64,000 nucleotides of DNA from Isoetes taiwanensis. Taxonomy: Eukaryota > Streptophyta > Lycopodiopsida > Isoetales > Isoetaceae. The notes beneath the pieces were generated by a model that saw only the letters and a program-made list of their open reading frames with translations, searched no databases and was not told the DNA's origin. The position numbers and the translations under genes were made by a program. Location of the stretch: NCBI GenBank assembly GCA_021234155.1, contig JAJEKV010000317.1, forward strand, positions 188,001-252,000. Reading direction: 5' to 3'. Positions within the stretch are counted from its first letter, which is position 1. Each line of letters opens with the position of its first letter. Shown piece after piece: positions 30,429-40,478 of this stretch.

Positions 30429-32487
30429 TTAGGAGTTGCCCGGTCCACGTTTTATAGTTGGAGGAAGAGGTTCGAAAGTTAGGTGGAAAACGGGCGGAGC
30501 ATGGTATCTGATATTGTGCTCTAAGAAGCCTAGATCTGTGACACTAGCTACTGAAAGTGTGCTTGATACCTTCATTAGTGAGAATACGGGAGAGCATTCC
30601 ACATAGAAGCAAAAAGGAAAGGATGATATAGGGAGAATGTCCATAGAAACTTCCTTCCATCCTTAATAAGAAGAGCATACATAAGGAAGTGGGCGCCGTG
30701 GTGGAAGAATTGACAAGAAAGAGTGTAACCTTGCCCCTTTTTTACAATATTTGGAAGAAAGAGTTTCGAGACGTCAAGATAGCAAAAAAAAAAAATACAA
30801 ACATTCTCCAATGTAACATATGTGTAGTCATCAAGCGCAAATTGGAAAGAACAAAAGATACAAGGGAGAGGCGAACCTTTCAATTCAACCCAGGCGGGCA
30901 CATATGTTGGAACAACGTTCTGTAGGAGTCAATATTGGCATTGGCGTGCATTATCACATCGTCACGTAAAGTCACCTTTGCATAATACATGATAAGATGG
31001 ATCAGGTCAAAACACTCACACCAAGAAGTCACCATCTCGCAAAAATCTGTTTGGAGAGGAGATCGCTTGAAGAGCGCCTTTGACAGAGCATTGACACATG
31101 GTCATGGTGGACGGGCTTATGGCCATTTCTCTCTTGATCTTTGGAAGGACGACTCAAACTTTCATGTTGGATCACTCTCTAGGATCCTACACTATCTTGA
31201 GTTCTTAGGAAGAAGACAAGTGCGGTGATTCTGTGTGAAAGAAACTACATTGCAAATTGATGCAAGCCCTAAAAGACACTTTCGACCACTGCAAAGATAA
31301 GCTAGCACGTGACACAAGAGAAGATGCCTTCATCTTCTCGCCAACTTAGAAGGCTTCAATCCTCTTCCGAAATCTCTACTTACAGGTTGGATAATGCATG
31401 GTCAAAATAAAAATAGATATGTGTTCTCCTACCTCTCTTATTTGACATGGCTTAAGGTATTCGATGAGATTCAGGTTGGCTTCATGATGGTTGGGCATAC
31501 TCATGACGATATTGATGCATTGTTTGGGAACTTTTCGACGTTAATGAGTTCATCGGATGCTCTAACTTTGCCTGAGTTGGTTTACTTGTTTAGCAAGTGC
31601 AATGCAAAGTCTCCTGTTCCATATTTTGTGGATGAAGTTCCAGATTGGAAAGGCTTTATCAAGGGATATATCCCTGATAAAGGCCAACGTCTAACAGGCC
31701 ATACCAACCCATTGCTATTCCGATTTAAAATGGATGGGAAATGGCCCATTATGCAATATAAGATGCGGCCAACCCATAAAGAGTGGATTCTAGAAAAAGG
31801 AATAAGAATGTGGAAGGAGGATGAAAATGGTGAGCCAACGTTACCAACAGGGGTGCCTTAAAATATCCCTCCAAGGAAGACATTGAAAGATCTCCCGGCC
31901 CGGCAGGCAAAGAGCAAGCAAGTACATAGCATTATGGAATTCCTTCGCAAAAATCAAGAAGATAGTGTGTTTGCAACGACGATTACAAAGCAACTATGGA
32001 TTCTTTGGAACGAGATTCTTTTGTGTTTGGAAGATGTATCTCGGGGCGACCTCAAAATGACAACTTTTGGTTGCGTACAAGGCAAGAACCTCTACAAGCT
32101 GCATTTACTCCAGAGGTTGATGAAGCCGTTGTGCTTGTAAGACCTTTGCCTACGTATTGTGGGCCAGCAGATGGGCGTCCAGTGTTGCCTATGGATGAGT
32201 TCGATCCTCATGCACATGTTACGAAAGGTATGTTCGTTTTAGTCCGACCTGGAGACGATGAAACTCCAACGTGGTTGGGCTTTACAGAAGAAGATGCCAT
32301 CCTAGATCCAGAGTCTACCAATTATGGTCACATTTATGTATCATGGTGGATGCCTGTTGGTCGTGACTATACGAGGTGTTGCTTAACTAAACGTTGGCGA
32401 CCCAATCCATCAGATCCATCAAGGTATGAGAAGTTAGATGCCATACATTATGCATGGGATGCAAATGGCAAAAGACCAAGGCATTGA
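30429..32487 (+). pseudogene. Region C DUF7869-like protein, frameshifted
   Basis: Pieces in order: a helix-turn-like start (GVARSTFYSWRKRFE near 30430-30475); frame 30689-30925 with LPLFYNIWKKEFRDVKIAKK and NICVVIKRKLERTKDTRERR; frame 30989-31228 with LTHGHGGRAYGHFSLDLWKD; an LDNAW motif near 31382; frame 31394-31861 with NKNRYVFSYLSYLTWLKVFD and FMMVGHTHDDIDALFG; then 31996-32487 with GMFVLVRPGDDETPTWLGFT. The GHTHxDID box and the FYNIW...VKI block are hallmarks of DUF7869 proteins, many of which look transposon-derived. At least five frameshifts or stops break it, including one between LDNAW and NKNR. The function of the family is not established. Confidence 0.72.
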
Positions 32488-32778
32488 TTCCAAAATACAT
32501 TGTTGACGGTGGGGGACATAGCATTAGCTAAAAGCTCTCAATCTCAGTCATGTTCTCGATAATCATGTATGTAATTTCTTTTGCTATAATACTTAAGCAT
32601 TTTGGACAATTAATACGTTGTCGATACATCAATTAGCTTCCATTATGCTTATACTAACATCCTTACATCTATTATAATAGGTGTTTAATACACATCATTA
32701 CATCTGATGCACACATTATTGATGACATACATATAATTTAGATGCACATATTATTGATGGCATTATAGAGTCGATGAT
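32488..32778. other. AT-rich gap
   Basis: Intergenic sequence with repeated words (ATTATTGATG, ACATATT) and no gene. It contains the 3' flanks of two converging genes. Confidence 0.5.
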
Positions 32779-33018
32779 TCACTCATCATCAATCCCTGCT
32801 ATTGTGATCGCATTCAGCTCGTAGGCATGGCGCTCAGGAACCCAAAGAAGATGGATCACAACACGAGTAAGGCCGGGGCAATCACACTCACGACCTTCTG
32901 CTTTGGATTGTAAGTAAGGATCCAGCTTAACACCTTTATGTATGCAGCGATTAATATCATTGTAGCTCATGGAGCAAAGAATGGTCTCAAACTGATCTTC
33001 ATAAATATTATAAGCCAT
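32779..33018 (-). CDS. Small gene of unknown function in region C
   Basis: A clean 79-residue frame starts at ATG 33018 (MAYNIYEDQFETILCSMSYN) and ends AITIAGIDDE. It contains three or four cysteines, including an ECDCPG cluster. A TATA box (CTATAAAAG, minus strand, 33049-33057) stands about 30 bp upstream. It is divergent from the family X gene at 33692, and the 22-bp tandem repeats lie in the shared upstream zone. It is one of few intact frames in the window. No family recognised. Confidence 0.45.
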   Translation of the reverse strand: MAYNIYEDQFETILCSMSYNDINRCIHKGVKLDPYLQSKAEGRECDCPGLTRVVIHLLWVPERHAYELNAITIAGIDDE

Positions 33019-33048
33019 GGGAGATGAATGACTTACCGAATGGAGCTG

Positions 33049-33057
33049 CTTTTATAG
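33049..33057 (-). promoter_or_regulatory. TATA box of small gene
   Basis: Minus-strand CTATAAAAG, 31 bp before the ATG at 33018, which implies a very short or leaderless 5' UTR. Confidence 0.55.
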
Positions 33058-33065
33058 TCGTTGTA

Positions 33066-33185
33066 GAATTATTGGTATAATACTTCAGCATTATTGGTAT
33101 TATACGTGAGCATTATTGGTATTATACGTCAGCATTATTGGTATTATACTTCAACATTATTGGTATTATACTTCAACATTATTGG
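33066..33185. repeat. 22-bp tandem repeat, about 5.5 copies
   Basis: The unit CATTATTGGTATTATACTTC plus two bases repeats head-to-tail just upstream of the small gene's TATA box. Variation is concentrated in the six bases after TATTATAC, two copies having CGTGAG or CGTCAG. Confidence 0.95.
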
Positions 33186-33214
33186 ATTCGTAGCTATAAA
33201 TTCTTTTACCTTGT

Positions 33215-33645
33215 TTTCACTTCTCACTTTTCACCTTCCTACTTGATCTTGATCCTTGCTTCTTGCTCCTTCATCTTCCTTGTTCCTTGATCTTCTTGCT
33301 ACTTGATCTTCCTTGTTCCTTGATCTTCTTGCTACTTGATCTTCCTTGTTCATTGCTTCTTGCTACTTGATCTTGATCCTTGTTCCTTGCTACTTCATTC
33401 CCGTGCTCCTTGCTACTTCATCTCGTTCCTTGCTCTTGATCTTGCTACTTGATCTTGTTCCTTGCTACTTGATCTTGATCCTTGCTTCTTGCTCCTTGAT
33501 CTTCCTTGTTCCTTGATCTTCTTGCTACTTGATCTTCCTTGTTCATTTCTTGCTACTTGATCTTGGTCCTTGTTCCTTGCTACTTCATTCCGTGCTCCTT
33601 GCTACTTGATCTTGTTGCTTGCTCTTGAACTTCCGCTTGCTCTGC
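33215..33645. repeat. CTTGATC/CTTGCTA low-complexity block
   Basis: Dense repeats of CTTGATCTTCCTTG and CTTGCTACTTGATC-type words lead into the family X gene. A related block precedes the region B homologue at 63640-63910 on the other strand. Confidence 0.9.
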
Positions 33646-33691
33646 TCAGGTGTTCCTTGCTCACGTCGGTGATCCTTGCTTGCTTTTGCAA

Positions 33692-34266
33692 ATGATTGGA
33701 CCCAATCCTCCTGGGCTACTCGGAGGCCTACGAGCATGCCCGGGCATTCTGTGCGGCCTGGAATGGATGAGCTATGGGACCATTTCTTGGAGTGGAGGTT
33801 GCGCCACGGTCCCACCCAAGGAGCTTACAATGGAGTTGATCAACCTCATTCAGGCGATTTGATTGTGGTCATGAGCCACCGATGGAAATTAATCCATCCG
33901 AATGTTATAGGAGACTTGCAATGAGGGGAATTCTTGAACCCCCTCCTTATCGGGCCGAGATGCTACGACAATTGAGGCCTCTTCTTCGTCTTTGGATATT
34001 TAGCACACTCTCTCGGATGCATACATATCGAGTTCATTCATGAAATTTCTAAGGGACATATGTATGGCCTTATTAGGGTGTACTACTACGCGTGTACAAT
34101 GGTTTTGTGGAGTTGGGTCCGCTCTTCTTCCGTGAGTATCATCTGTGGAATTACTTTTTCTAATGACTAGGTACCCCATATGGTGGGAAGAATCGGCGTG
34201 AGCTCTTGACTCTAACCCGGATGCATGGGTTAGACCTCTGAGGGAAGGGAAAGGGGAAGGGTTAGG
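33692..34266 (+). pseudogene. Family X protein, region C copy (frameshifted)
   Basis: Starts at ATG 33692 in the context TTTGCAAATGATTGG, which is identical at the region B copy. After MIGPNPPGLLGG a frameshift leads to GMDELWDHFLEWRLRHGPT, then MEINPSECYRRLAMRGILEP and LRQLRPLLRLW, with later pieces in other frames (near 34080-34200). Sequence similarity to 63622-63040 extends past the stop. The protein would be about 190 residues, helix-rich and with a basic C-terminus. I do not recognise a domain. Its presence in two different elements suggests a conserved accessory role. Confidence 0.5.
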
Positions 34267-34538
34267 AACAATTGGGGGAAGGTTACTAGGGACATACATA
34301 GTTCATACTTCGGTCTCTATTGTGTTTGGAAGTTGGTATATGATACGTGTTATTATGTTCTCTAAATATTCATGTATGTATGATCTGAGTACCGTACTGC
34401 GTGTATACAACCCCATAAGGTCTATGATACTAAAGTGCGTACGTGCGTGTATACACCTTTGCATAAGGTCTATACAACCCCTATAATGAAAAAATTCCAG
34501 TTTACTAAAAATTTTCCCATTATAATGAAATTGTGCTT
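34267..34538. other. 3' flank of region C up to the right arm
   Basis: No gene. It contains a direct duplication of GCGTGTATACA...CATAAGGTCTAT (about 34399-34428 and 34443-34473) and an AT-rich junction. Confidence 0.5.
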
Positions 34539-34939
34539 TAGTAGGAATAACATTTCAGGACAAAGCTTCAACATTCCGTGTTGATAAACAAAGGCAAGTC
34601 AGATCGACAAAGCCCACATGCAATAACTTAAAAGGCATCAGGATCCCACGCCCAAGGCAACAGCTTATTAAAAGCCTTCGATGATTGACATTCGTTTTTT
34701 AACATGGAATTGTAGTTGTCCCCTTTGGAATAGATATTCAACATCAAGACGTATGGTGGAGCATTGGATGTAATTGAATAGTTGCATCAAAACGTCGCCT
34801 GGCAAGATCAAAATTGCAATGAAAATGAAAATTGCAAGTGCTAAGAAGCGTCATCCATGAAGAAACATCAAGTTGGGAAGTTACTTTGAGCAAATTCTCT
34901 GCGTCATTAGACTGGTCTGTGTGACTAAGAAGATGTATT

Positions 34940-35730
34940 AGGCAAGTAAATGGTATACATCAGGCTTTATATCATAATCATTTACCATATTTTTAAAGTA
35001 CAAAAGGATTTCATTGAGTAAACCTGCATAAAGAAAGGTGGCCAAAAGAGCACTGAATGCAACCTTGTCTAGTTTAATGCCACAGCCTTGCATTTTTTCA
35101 AAATAATGCACAATACCTTCAACCTCCCCAAGCTAGGCATGTCCACAAAATCAATGTGCACCATAAATGTGCATCTTGATTGTCCAGGCTATTGAATATG
35201 GTATGTTCTTCTTTCTAGCCACCACATTTAGCATATAGATCTACAATGATAGATTCAGCATTGGGTAGGATACCATTTTTCTGCATATCTTAAAAGCATT
35301 CCATGGCAAGTTGACCTTTATCAAGTTCAACATATCCTGGAATCATTGTTCCCATGGCACTACATTCTTGTTTGATATTCCATCAAAAATACTACACACT
35401 TCATTGAAGAATCCAAATTTTGGATACATATCTACAAGAGTACTTCCAACCACGTCATCAGATTGGAGACTGCGATTAATTATCTGCTTATGAATAACCC
35501 TATCCTGTTCTATTGCATGTATGCTGCCATATGCTTTTAGAATACTTGAAAATATACGTTTGTCTGGCTTAACTCCACCATGTTGCATATGTTTGAATCA
35601 TCCCATTGCAAGGTCACCTTTCCCATATTGGGCATACCCAGCAGTCATTGCACCCCATGACACGGGGTTTTCATTTGCCATTCTGTCTAAGATATTGCGA
35701 GCTACATGCACATCATCATATGTCTAGTAG
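34940..35730 (-). pseudogene. PPR protein fragment (right arm)
   Basis: Inverted copy of 6790-7560. Frame 35343-35588 reads GVKPDKRIFSSILKAYGSIH, RVIHKQIINRSLQSDDVVGS and TLVDMYPKFGFFNEVCSIFD, which is closer to the PPR consensus than the left copy (PDKRIFSS against a broken left frame). Stops and frameshifts still prevent a full protein. Confidence 0.75.
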
Positions 35731-36082
35731 TGGAAAGAATGTTAAAGAATAGGATCTAAGGTAGCATCACTCACTGTAGAATTGGTTTTGCTTTAATGCT
35801 TATGAGTGCATCCAACAAAATGGCTTCAACCTGTACTATGTAATGTTAGGAAAGGGAAAATCAGAAATCAATCTGTGCAAAAGATTTACCTCCTTATTTC
35901 TTATTAATAAAGAGACTCCAAAAAGAAGTTCCAAAGCAAAGAATCATTCAAACAAGATCCAAATTTTTTGACAGGGCATCTGCCCACTGATGGTGCATCC
36001 ACAACCATTCTAGAAACCTTATCATCTCTGCAACATCATAACATATGCCCACTTCCTAGACCTGTTAAGTCCATGCTCTCAG

Positions 36083-36325
36083 TTATGATATGGTTGGCCT
36101 TTTTCTTAGAAGTCCCTGAGCAGGCAATTCATAGAGAAAAGATGTCATAAGTGAAAGCTCATCTCTTTCTAAGCAATGATAGTGCCCAGTTTTAAGATAT
36201 ATGATAAAGTGATGGCCAATTCGGTGCATCCCACATCCAATTTCCAGTACCCTGTGGCTCTTTTTCAAATTTGAAGCATGAGCCAGGAACTCAAATACAT
36301 CTCGTCTGCCTGCCCATGGCTCCAA
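36083..36325 (-). pseudogene. SAM-dependent methyltransferase fragment (right arm)
   Basis: The same 80-residue frame as at 6184-6426 with no amino-acid change, including HRVLEIGCG and CLERDE. The lack of any change shows that the inverted duplication is young here or kept uniform by gene conversion. Confidence 0.5.
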
Positions 36326-36594
36326 TAATTACTGTGATGCTGCTCTACAAGCAACTCACCTGGACAAGGCAATCTAATATGGTTTTCACTCTCATCATCA
36401 TAATGTGATATGCCATGATATCTCAAACGTAGTAGAAAAAAATTAGCTCTTTTCTATTTCAGTTCAAAATGTTTAACATGTTACTGTTAGCATTACTTCT
36501 TGAACCCTCATGAACCAGTTAGAGAAGATAAAATCTGGATTTCAACAAATCCGCCAAAAAAACACATAACTTTGAAGATCAAAATAGCATTCTT

Positions 36595-38727
36595 CTGAAT
36601 TGGGGTAAGTGCTCCGCATTATGGGCCCAGCTGACTCCGCCTCCCCCTTGTTTGGCTCTATTCCCTTGGAAGGTGCTTCCAGGTAATGTGTGTACTAAGC
36701 TGTTGAGTATTCCCTTTGGAGGGATGTTTCTATGGGGAGGGTGTGGGATGAGATTTGCGCGGGGGTTGCGAAACACCTCAATTGGTGGAAGGGTAGCAAG
36801 TTGTCCATGGCGTGTAGGATCACTATTGCCAAGTCGATTACTTTGTAGCACTCATGTGTATCTGACATGCGATGCTAGCTCCACGAGGGTAAGATAAATG
36901 GGCTTTGGTAAGATTGTTGAAAATTTTGTGTGGGGGGGGAATGATGAAGGGGCGGTCGTTAAAGTGGCTTGGTGGAAGTGTCTCCCGGGAGGATGGGGGC
37001 TTGGCCATTCCTGGATTTAGTTTGCATAGTAAGGTGTTGGTCTCCAAGTTTGTTTGGAGCATTCCCCGATGGTAGAACTTGTGTTATCGTGTCCTCCACT
37101 TTAATACGCCATAAAGCGGCCGGGATAAGCTCCACAATAATTGTGTGAGTATGCACCCAAAAAAATTGGCTTCCATGTACATTGGGCTGGTATCTTTTGG
37201 TTGTTGCCTAAAAATTCCCCCGACTTCGAGGCGGGGATTCTATCCCCCGCCTACAAAGTGTGCATGTATGGCTAAAAGTTTTGCCCAACGGATGTGTGGT
37301 GAGTTGGTATAGGCCTAGTAATGCCAAAATAAATGTGCACTTGGTCGGGGGTTCAAACCACGGCGGTGTATGTTTAGCTTTGGGAGTTGGTTCTTGGGGT
37401 TATACGGCCATGATCCCCCGACGTGGTAGAACTTGTGTCTATCGTGTCCTCCACTCTCTGCGGGATGGAGCATCTTCTCTGATCTTGCTTGTTGTTGCAG
37501 ATCTCTTAGCCATTGTGTGGCGTTTGGGAAGCCGTCATGCATGTGGAGTTTCCCGGGCATTGTTGTATGGTCTCAGGCCTTTCCCACATGCATCCCCTTT
37601 TCTCCACGTGAGTGTTCTTGGGCTTGGGATCATGTCGTGTGCTCTTCGGCTAGACTATGCCTCGGTTTATCACCACTCTTTCTCCTTTCTTGTGGGTTCC
37701 TCTACCCCCTGCGCACTTTGCCCTTAGGTCGCCACTTGTGCATGCATCGGATTTTCGTTGGGCGAAACGCGGCTCACCTTGGAGGATTGGTATTGGGGTG
37801 GTCGGCTAGCCGTGGGGGAGTTCTTTTCGAGCTCGCTTTTTCGCTGAGGGCAAAGTGTAAAGCTATCACGGGAGCATGTGGATGGGGAGTATTCGCTACA
37901 CATACCTATAGTCCCTCGGGATGATGTGGTGGTGCAGGTTTGGAAGGTTCATCGAATGTTGTGTCTTCTTGCTTTATGCGCTCTTCTTCTAAGGGTGTTG
38001 GCTATTCATGACACCTTTGCCCCCCAGGGCAAGTGGTCTGCGGCAAGGGTTCAAACGATGTCTTCGGTTTGGGCGTGGACATGGAGCTCACTTCCCCAGA
38101 AGATTAGGGTGCTTACGTGGGGGTGGTGCACCATTTAGTATCGGGATGAATGCCCTTGTGAGTCGGTTTTAGGCGGATGTGAGCCCTCTCTGCCCTTGTT
38201 GTGGCCTTCATCGTGAGACTGTGGAGCATTATGCGGTTTTATGCCCTCACTTGCGGGCTACCAGGATTGGGTTAGGGCTCTCGGTCAGGTGTGAGATTGA
38301 CTAGCAAGATTCTTTGCTTCATGTGTATCTGGTGCTTGGCGCTCTTGCGGTAGCAAGCCTTACATCTGTCGTGGCTTGGTTGGTGTGGCTGATTTAGGCG
38401 GTTGTGGATCTTCGGGGATTTAGGCGACTGCAGCCTCTCTCGATTCCTCGACTTCGGTACAAGCTATTTCAAAAGCTTTACGGTGTTCCGGGGAGTAGTA
38501 GAGCAGAAGTTTGCCATTTGTGGCGGGACTTCTTGGGTGTTGTAGATGGTGATGGTGGTTTGTGCAGTGAATAGAGTTGCGGTTTTTTACGTGAGTTTAT
38601 TGTGGAGTGTCGAGGTATCATTTGTCTCTTTGGGGCAGATTCTCCTTCCTCCTCACTTGCTTTGTAACATTACCATTCTTTTAATATATTGATGACCACA
38701 GTTCTTCAAAAAAAAAAAAAAAAAAAA
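36595..38727 (+). mobile_element. 5'-truncated L1-type LINE (right arm)
   Basis: Inverted copy of 3781-5925, ending in an A-run (about 38708-38727). Compared with the left copy it carries many substitutions and small indels. For example, frame 37260-37727 keeps VLPNGCVVSWYRPSNAKINV but soon diverges. The surrounding arm sequence is nearly unchanged. Confidence 0.8.
37063..37455 (+). mobile_element. SINE-like insert (right arm)
   Basis: Counterpart of 5051-5442. A-box-like GTGGTGAGTTGGTATAGGC near 37298 and GGGTTCAAACC near 37350. The two flanking repeats differ from each other here, while in the left arm they are identical over 42 bp. Confidence 0.55.
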
Positions 38728-39471
38728 TAGCTATTGTTCGCTGGTTCTGGAATTAATGCCCTTTCTTAATTTTGGCCACTTTGCTGCTGTCTTTGGAGGA
38801 TCTTCTAGCTTGGCGAGTTGCATTTGACCCTTGACCCATGTTATATCTAGTTGAGAAGCTCCTATTGTATCTTCTTCTTCTTCATTTTCTTCAAGTAATG
38901 GAGGACTCCATCCTTTTACATGAGTCCCGAGCCCATTAGGTCAAAAGGCGCCCCATTGAATCGAATGAAAATAGCAAGTAATATTGTGGTTGGAACTAAA
39001 ATAAGCTAATGCGGACAAGCTTCTGCTTAGAGCAACTACCATTGCTCCCCTCCATCCGCCATAGCCGATCTAGTCGAAGAATGCACTTCTGCATGTTGGT
39101 GATACACTGTACAACTTTTTTTTTTTGCCTAGATCATTATTTTCTTTGCCAAACTATTCCCAAACAGACAGAAAGTGGATCGAGGGGTTCATTGCAAACA
39201 TGCTTCAAAGCAAAGCATATTGCCACCAAGGCAGAATTGGAGCCCTTGGAAGAGCCTTTGGGACGACAAAGCAAGGGCGGCCAATCATCAACACCGAAGA
39301 AAACAGACTTGAAAAATGACATGTCTCAATCCTACTGCAACAGAAATGATGTTGAAATGTCAAGCCAAACATCAATAGTAAACAAACGTGGCCTTGAAGA
39401 ATGGCATGCCTCGATCCTTTTCCAACGCAAGCGAGCTTCTGTTGAGGCAAAATCTGGTTTCTCGTATGCAT
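38728..39471. other. Right-arm anonymous segment
   Basis: Counterpart of 3060-3780. Long frames such as 39009-39503 (plus) occur but have no recognisable motif, and the left-arm equivalent is disrupted. Confidence 0.4.
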
Positions 39472-39723
39472 TGATCTACCCAGAAAAGGAAAATAATAAC
39501 TAACTATTAATTGGCCCAAAATAGAAGTTGCGAAATACAAAAAGATTGACGGGCAAGATCGCGCACAAACTATCATCTTATTTTGGTTTTAGTATTATAT
39601 ATAGATATTTGATGATACTAGAATATAATAAAGGCTGCACTTTATGAATTTATAGTAATATCTATACACGAAATGTTTTTTCTTTTTTTTCATTGACTGT
39701 TATTTTTTGGGGTTCTTTGTTTC
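39472..39723. mobile_element. Private insertion in right arm
   Basis: The left arm reads directly from ATGCA to AAATGGTGG (near 3035-3045), but here about 252 bp intervene. The insert contains GCACAAACTATCATC and a block from AGATATTTGATGATACTAG to CACGAAATGTTTTT that recurs at 42822-42898. It is therefore a short non-autonomous element that inserted after the arms formed, or was lost from the left arm. No clear terminal repeats. Confidence 0.7.
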
Positions 39724-40235
39724 AAATGGTGGGCATATTTTTGATGATTACAATCCTTCATGTATTTCAAAGTGGTTGGACATCTTTTTGATAATTATAA
39801 TCCTAGCACATATGCAGGGAACACATAGGCTACTCCAAAAACTACTGCTTGGCCATTCTGCAAATAGATATTCTTTCCCTATTTTGTACTTTTGACAGGC
39901 TTTTATGCCATCTTTGAGGGAATGTAATGTTAATAGCTCCCATTTTGTTGATATCGTGGTCAAATATGAAGGATGGATGTCATCAACAAATACTTCGGGA
40001 TTTGGATCCGCTTTAAGTTGGGCCGTGCTTCTTCATGCTCAAAGCTCCATGCATCCTTTAATTCCATCTCTAGGTGCTACCCTTAATGCTTCTACATTGC
40101 GGATAAAGCTACTCTCTCGGGGCCATGTTCGACATTGGTGCCAAGAAGCCAAGATTTGTGGTCTTAGCAGTTGCATTCTTTATGTGTTCAATTGATTTTA
40201 AATGGTCTGCAGCTCATTATACATCATGCAACTTC

Positions 40236-40478
40236 CTATTTCTGGAATACTAAATATTTGTTTGCAAATAAGCGGATTCGAGCACTAGAGTTTCTTCCCA
40301 TAGCACATTCAATAGACCTTACTATTCCCTTGTATTCTCGACCTACATCGAGTCTCATGTAGCAACAAATTATCTCATCCGAATTTACATCAAGTTCAAG
40401 AACACCACGGTTTTTTTTTGCATTGTAGAAGACTTCTTTTTGTCTAGATTTGTTGCATTCAGTTTTCTCACCATCCAT
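40236..40478 (-). pseudogene. Unassigned coding-like fragment (right arm)
   Basis: An 80-codon frame (ECNKSRQKEVFYNAKKNRGV, DEIICCYMRLDVGREYKGIV) whose left-arm equivalent (about 2270-2520) is frameshifted. Coding-like composition but no recognised family. Confidence 0.25.

Larger units (their letters stand above)
25420..34500. mobile_element. Region C: multigene element with AAATGGCGCC palindromes
   Basis: A minus-strand gene (26730-25420) and a plus-strand gene set (28579 onward) diverge from a central zone carrying about sixteen tight GGCGCC palindromes. Downstream are DUF7869-like sequence, a divergent pair of a small gene (33018-32779) and a family X gene (33692-34266). The GMDELW-type family X protein also occurs in region B. 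Whether 32500-34500 belongs to the same element or is a second one is unresolved. Ends were not found. Confidence 0.5.
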
